A model generated the notes under the pieces. It did no database searches and had not been told where the DNA came from. It worked only from the letters and a program-made list of their open reading frames with translations. Of a DNA stretch of 40,698 bases, positions 40,524 to 40,698 are shown piece after piece. Source of the stretch: Cyanobacteria bacterium M_surface_7_m2_037 (lineage in GTDB: Bacteria; Cyanobacteriota; Cyanobacteriia; PCC-6307; Cyanobiaceae); NCBI GenBank assembly GCA_016882585.1, contig VGPP01000002.1, positions 1 to 40,698 of the forward strand, written 5' to 3'. The first letter of the stretch is position 1. Each line of letters opens with the position of its first letter. A program made the translations under genes and the position numbers.

Positions 40524-40698
40524 GGCTGAGCGGCCGCAGCGGGTGTTGCCGCCGCGGGAGCCGTCGCTGAGGTTGCGGGTTTCTGCGGAATCCGAACGCG
40601 GCTGAACACCTGCTGGCCCGTGGGGGGTATGGCAATCAGCCGCTCACCATCCACCAGATACACCACCCGTTCCGCCCGGATCAAATTGCCCCCCTCCT
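40520..40698 (-). CDS. lptA: LptA/OstA-like protein, 3' end only
   Basis: Partial: the window ends inside the gene. About 58 C-terminal residues are readable, starting GGNLIRAERVVYLVDGERLI, then PTGQQVFSRVRIPQKP and an Ala/Pro-rich tail. The beta-strand pattern fits the end of the LptA/OstA jellyroll that bridges the periplasm. Too short for the ORF track. Operon with lptB and lptF/G. Confidence 0.7.
   Translation of the reverse strand, partial: EGGNLIRAERVVYLVDGERLIAIPPTGQQVFSRVRIPQKPATSATAPAAATPAAAAQP

Noticed and set aside
1-40698. CRISPR arrays, IS elements with transposase, rRNA or tRNA genes
   Set aside because: None seen on either strand by reading. Short repeats are too few or too irregular to form an array.

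Overview
The window looks like the chromosome of a GC-rich picocyanobacterium of the Synechococcus/Cyanobium group. The right half carries a gene order I associate with these organisms (rpe, glpX, hemA, glgC, gnd, pgl, ilvD, upp, purSQ, an lpt block and ccsA). HIP1 palindromes (GCGATCGC) recur, for example at 3767, 4153 and in several genes. Cyanobacteria-specific small families are present (DUF2811, DUF3721, DUF305, RRM protein). No tRNA, rRNA, CRISPR array or intact transposase was seen.

Layout. 1-957 has little coding signal. 958-3310 is a compact phage-like recombination module: a LexA-type operator inside a promoter, then a SLOG/DUF2493 protein, a Gp157-family protein and a Rad52-family annealing protein. 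A convergent 97-aa gene with its own terminator follows. 3743-3890 and 12699-12845 are two direct copies of a roughly 148-bp repeat. They bracket about 8.8 kb holding a guanidine-utilisation island: a guanidine-I (ykkC) riboswitch, nickel guanidine hydrolase gdmH, its nickel chaperones ghaA and ghaB, a GlnT-type glutamine synthetase, a three-gene ABC importer and a Rieske oxygenase. A convergent TIM-barrel protein and a 57-aa protein close the island.

12928-15348 is a metal/redox cluster: a glutaredoxin-MauE fusion, a PepSY-like membrane protein, a DUF3721 protein, a His-rich DUF305 protein and a MerR regulator. Two MerR-type promoters with matching operators, one before the fusion gene and one before the DUF305 gene, suggest one regulon. 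15464-20624 holds an RRM protein with a terminator, an alcohol dehydrogenase, a DUF2252 protein and several small conserved or secreted proteins.

From 20773 to the end the content is mostly core: 2-Cys peroxiredoxin, LD-carboxypeptidase, purQ and purS, a cobalamin-riboswitch-controlled HupE/CobW pair (likely cobalt handling), a pentapeptide-repeat protein, upp, ilvD, three small genes, pgl, gnd, glgC, hemA, glpX, rpe, ccsA, an LptF/G permease, lptB and the 3' end of an lptA-like gene.

How it fits together. The guanidine operon should import guanidine, hydrolyse it to urea and ammonia with a nickel enzyme, and be switched on by guanidine itself. The synthetase and the oxygenase in the same transcript suggest a wider substrate range, such as N-substituted guanidines or amines; this is inference. 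The flanking direct repeats suggest the block entered, or can leave, as a unit. The upstream SOS-type annealing module is a separate accessory unit beside it. Start codons are uncertain for several genes because many lack a clear ribosome binding site.
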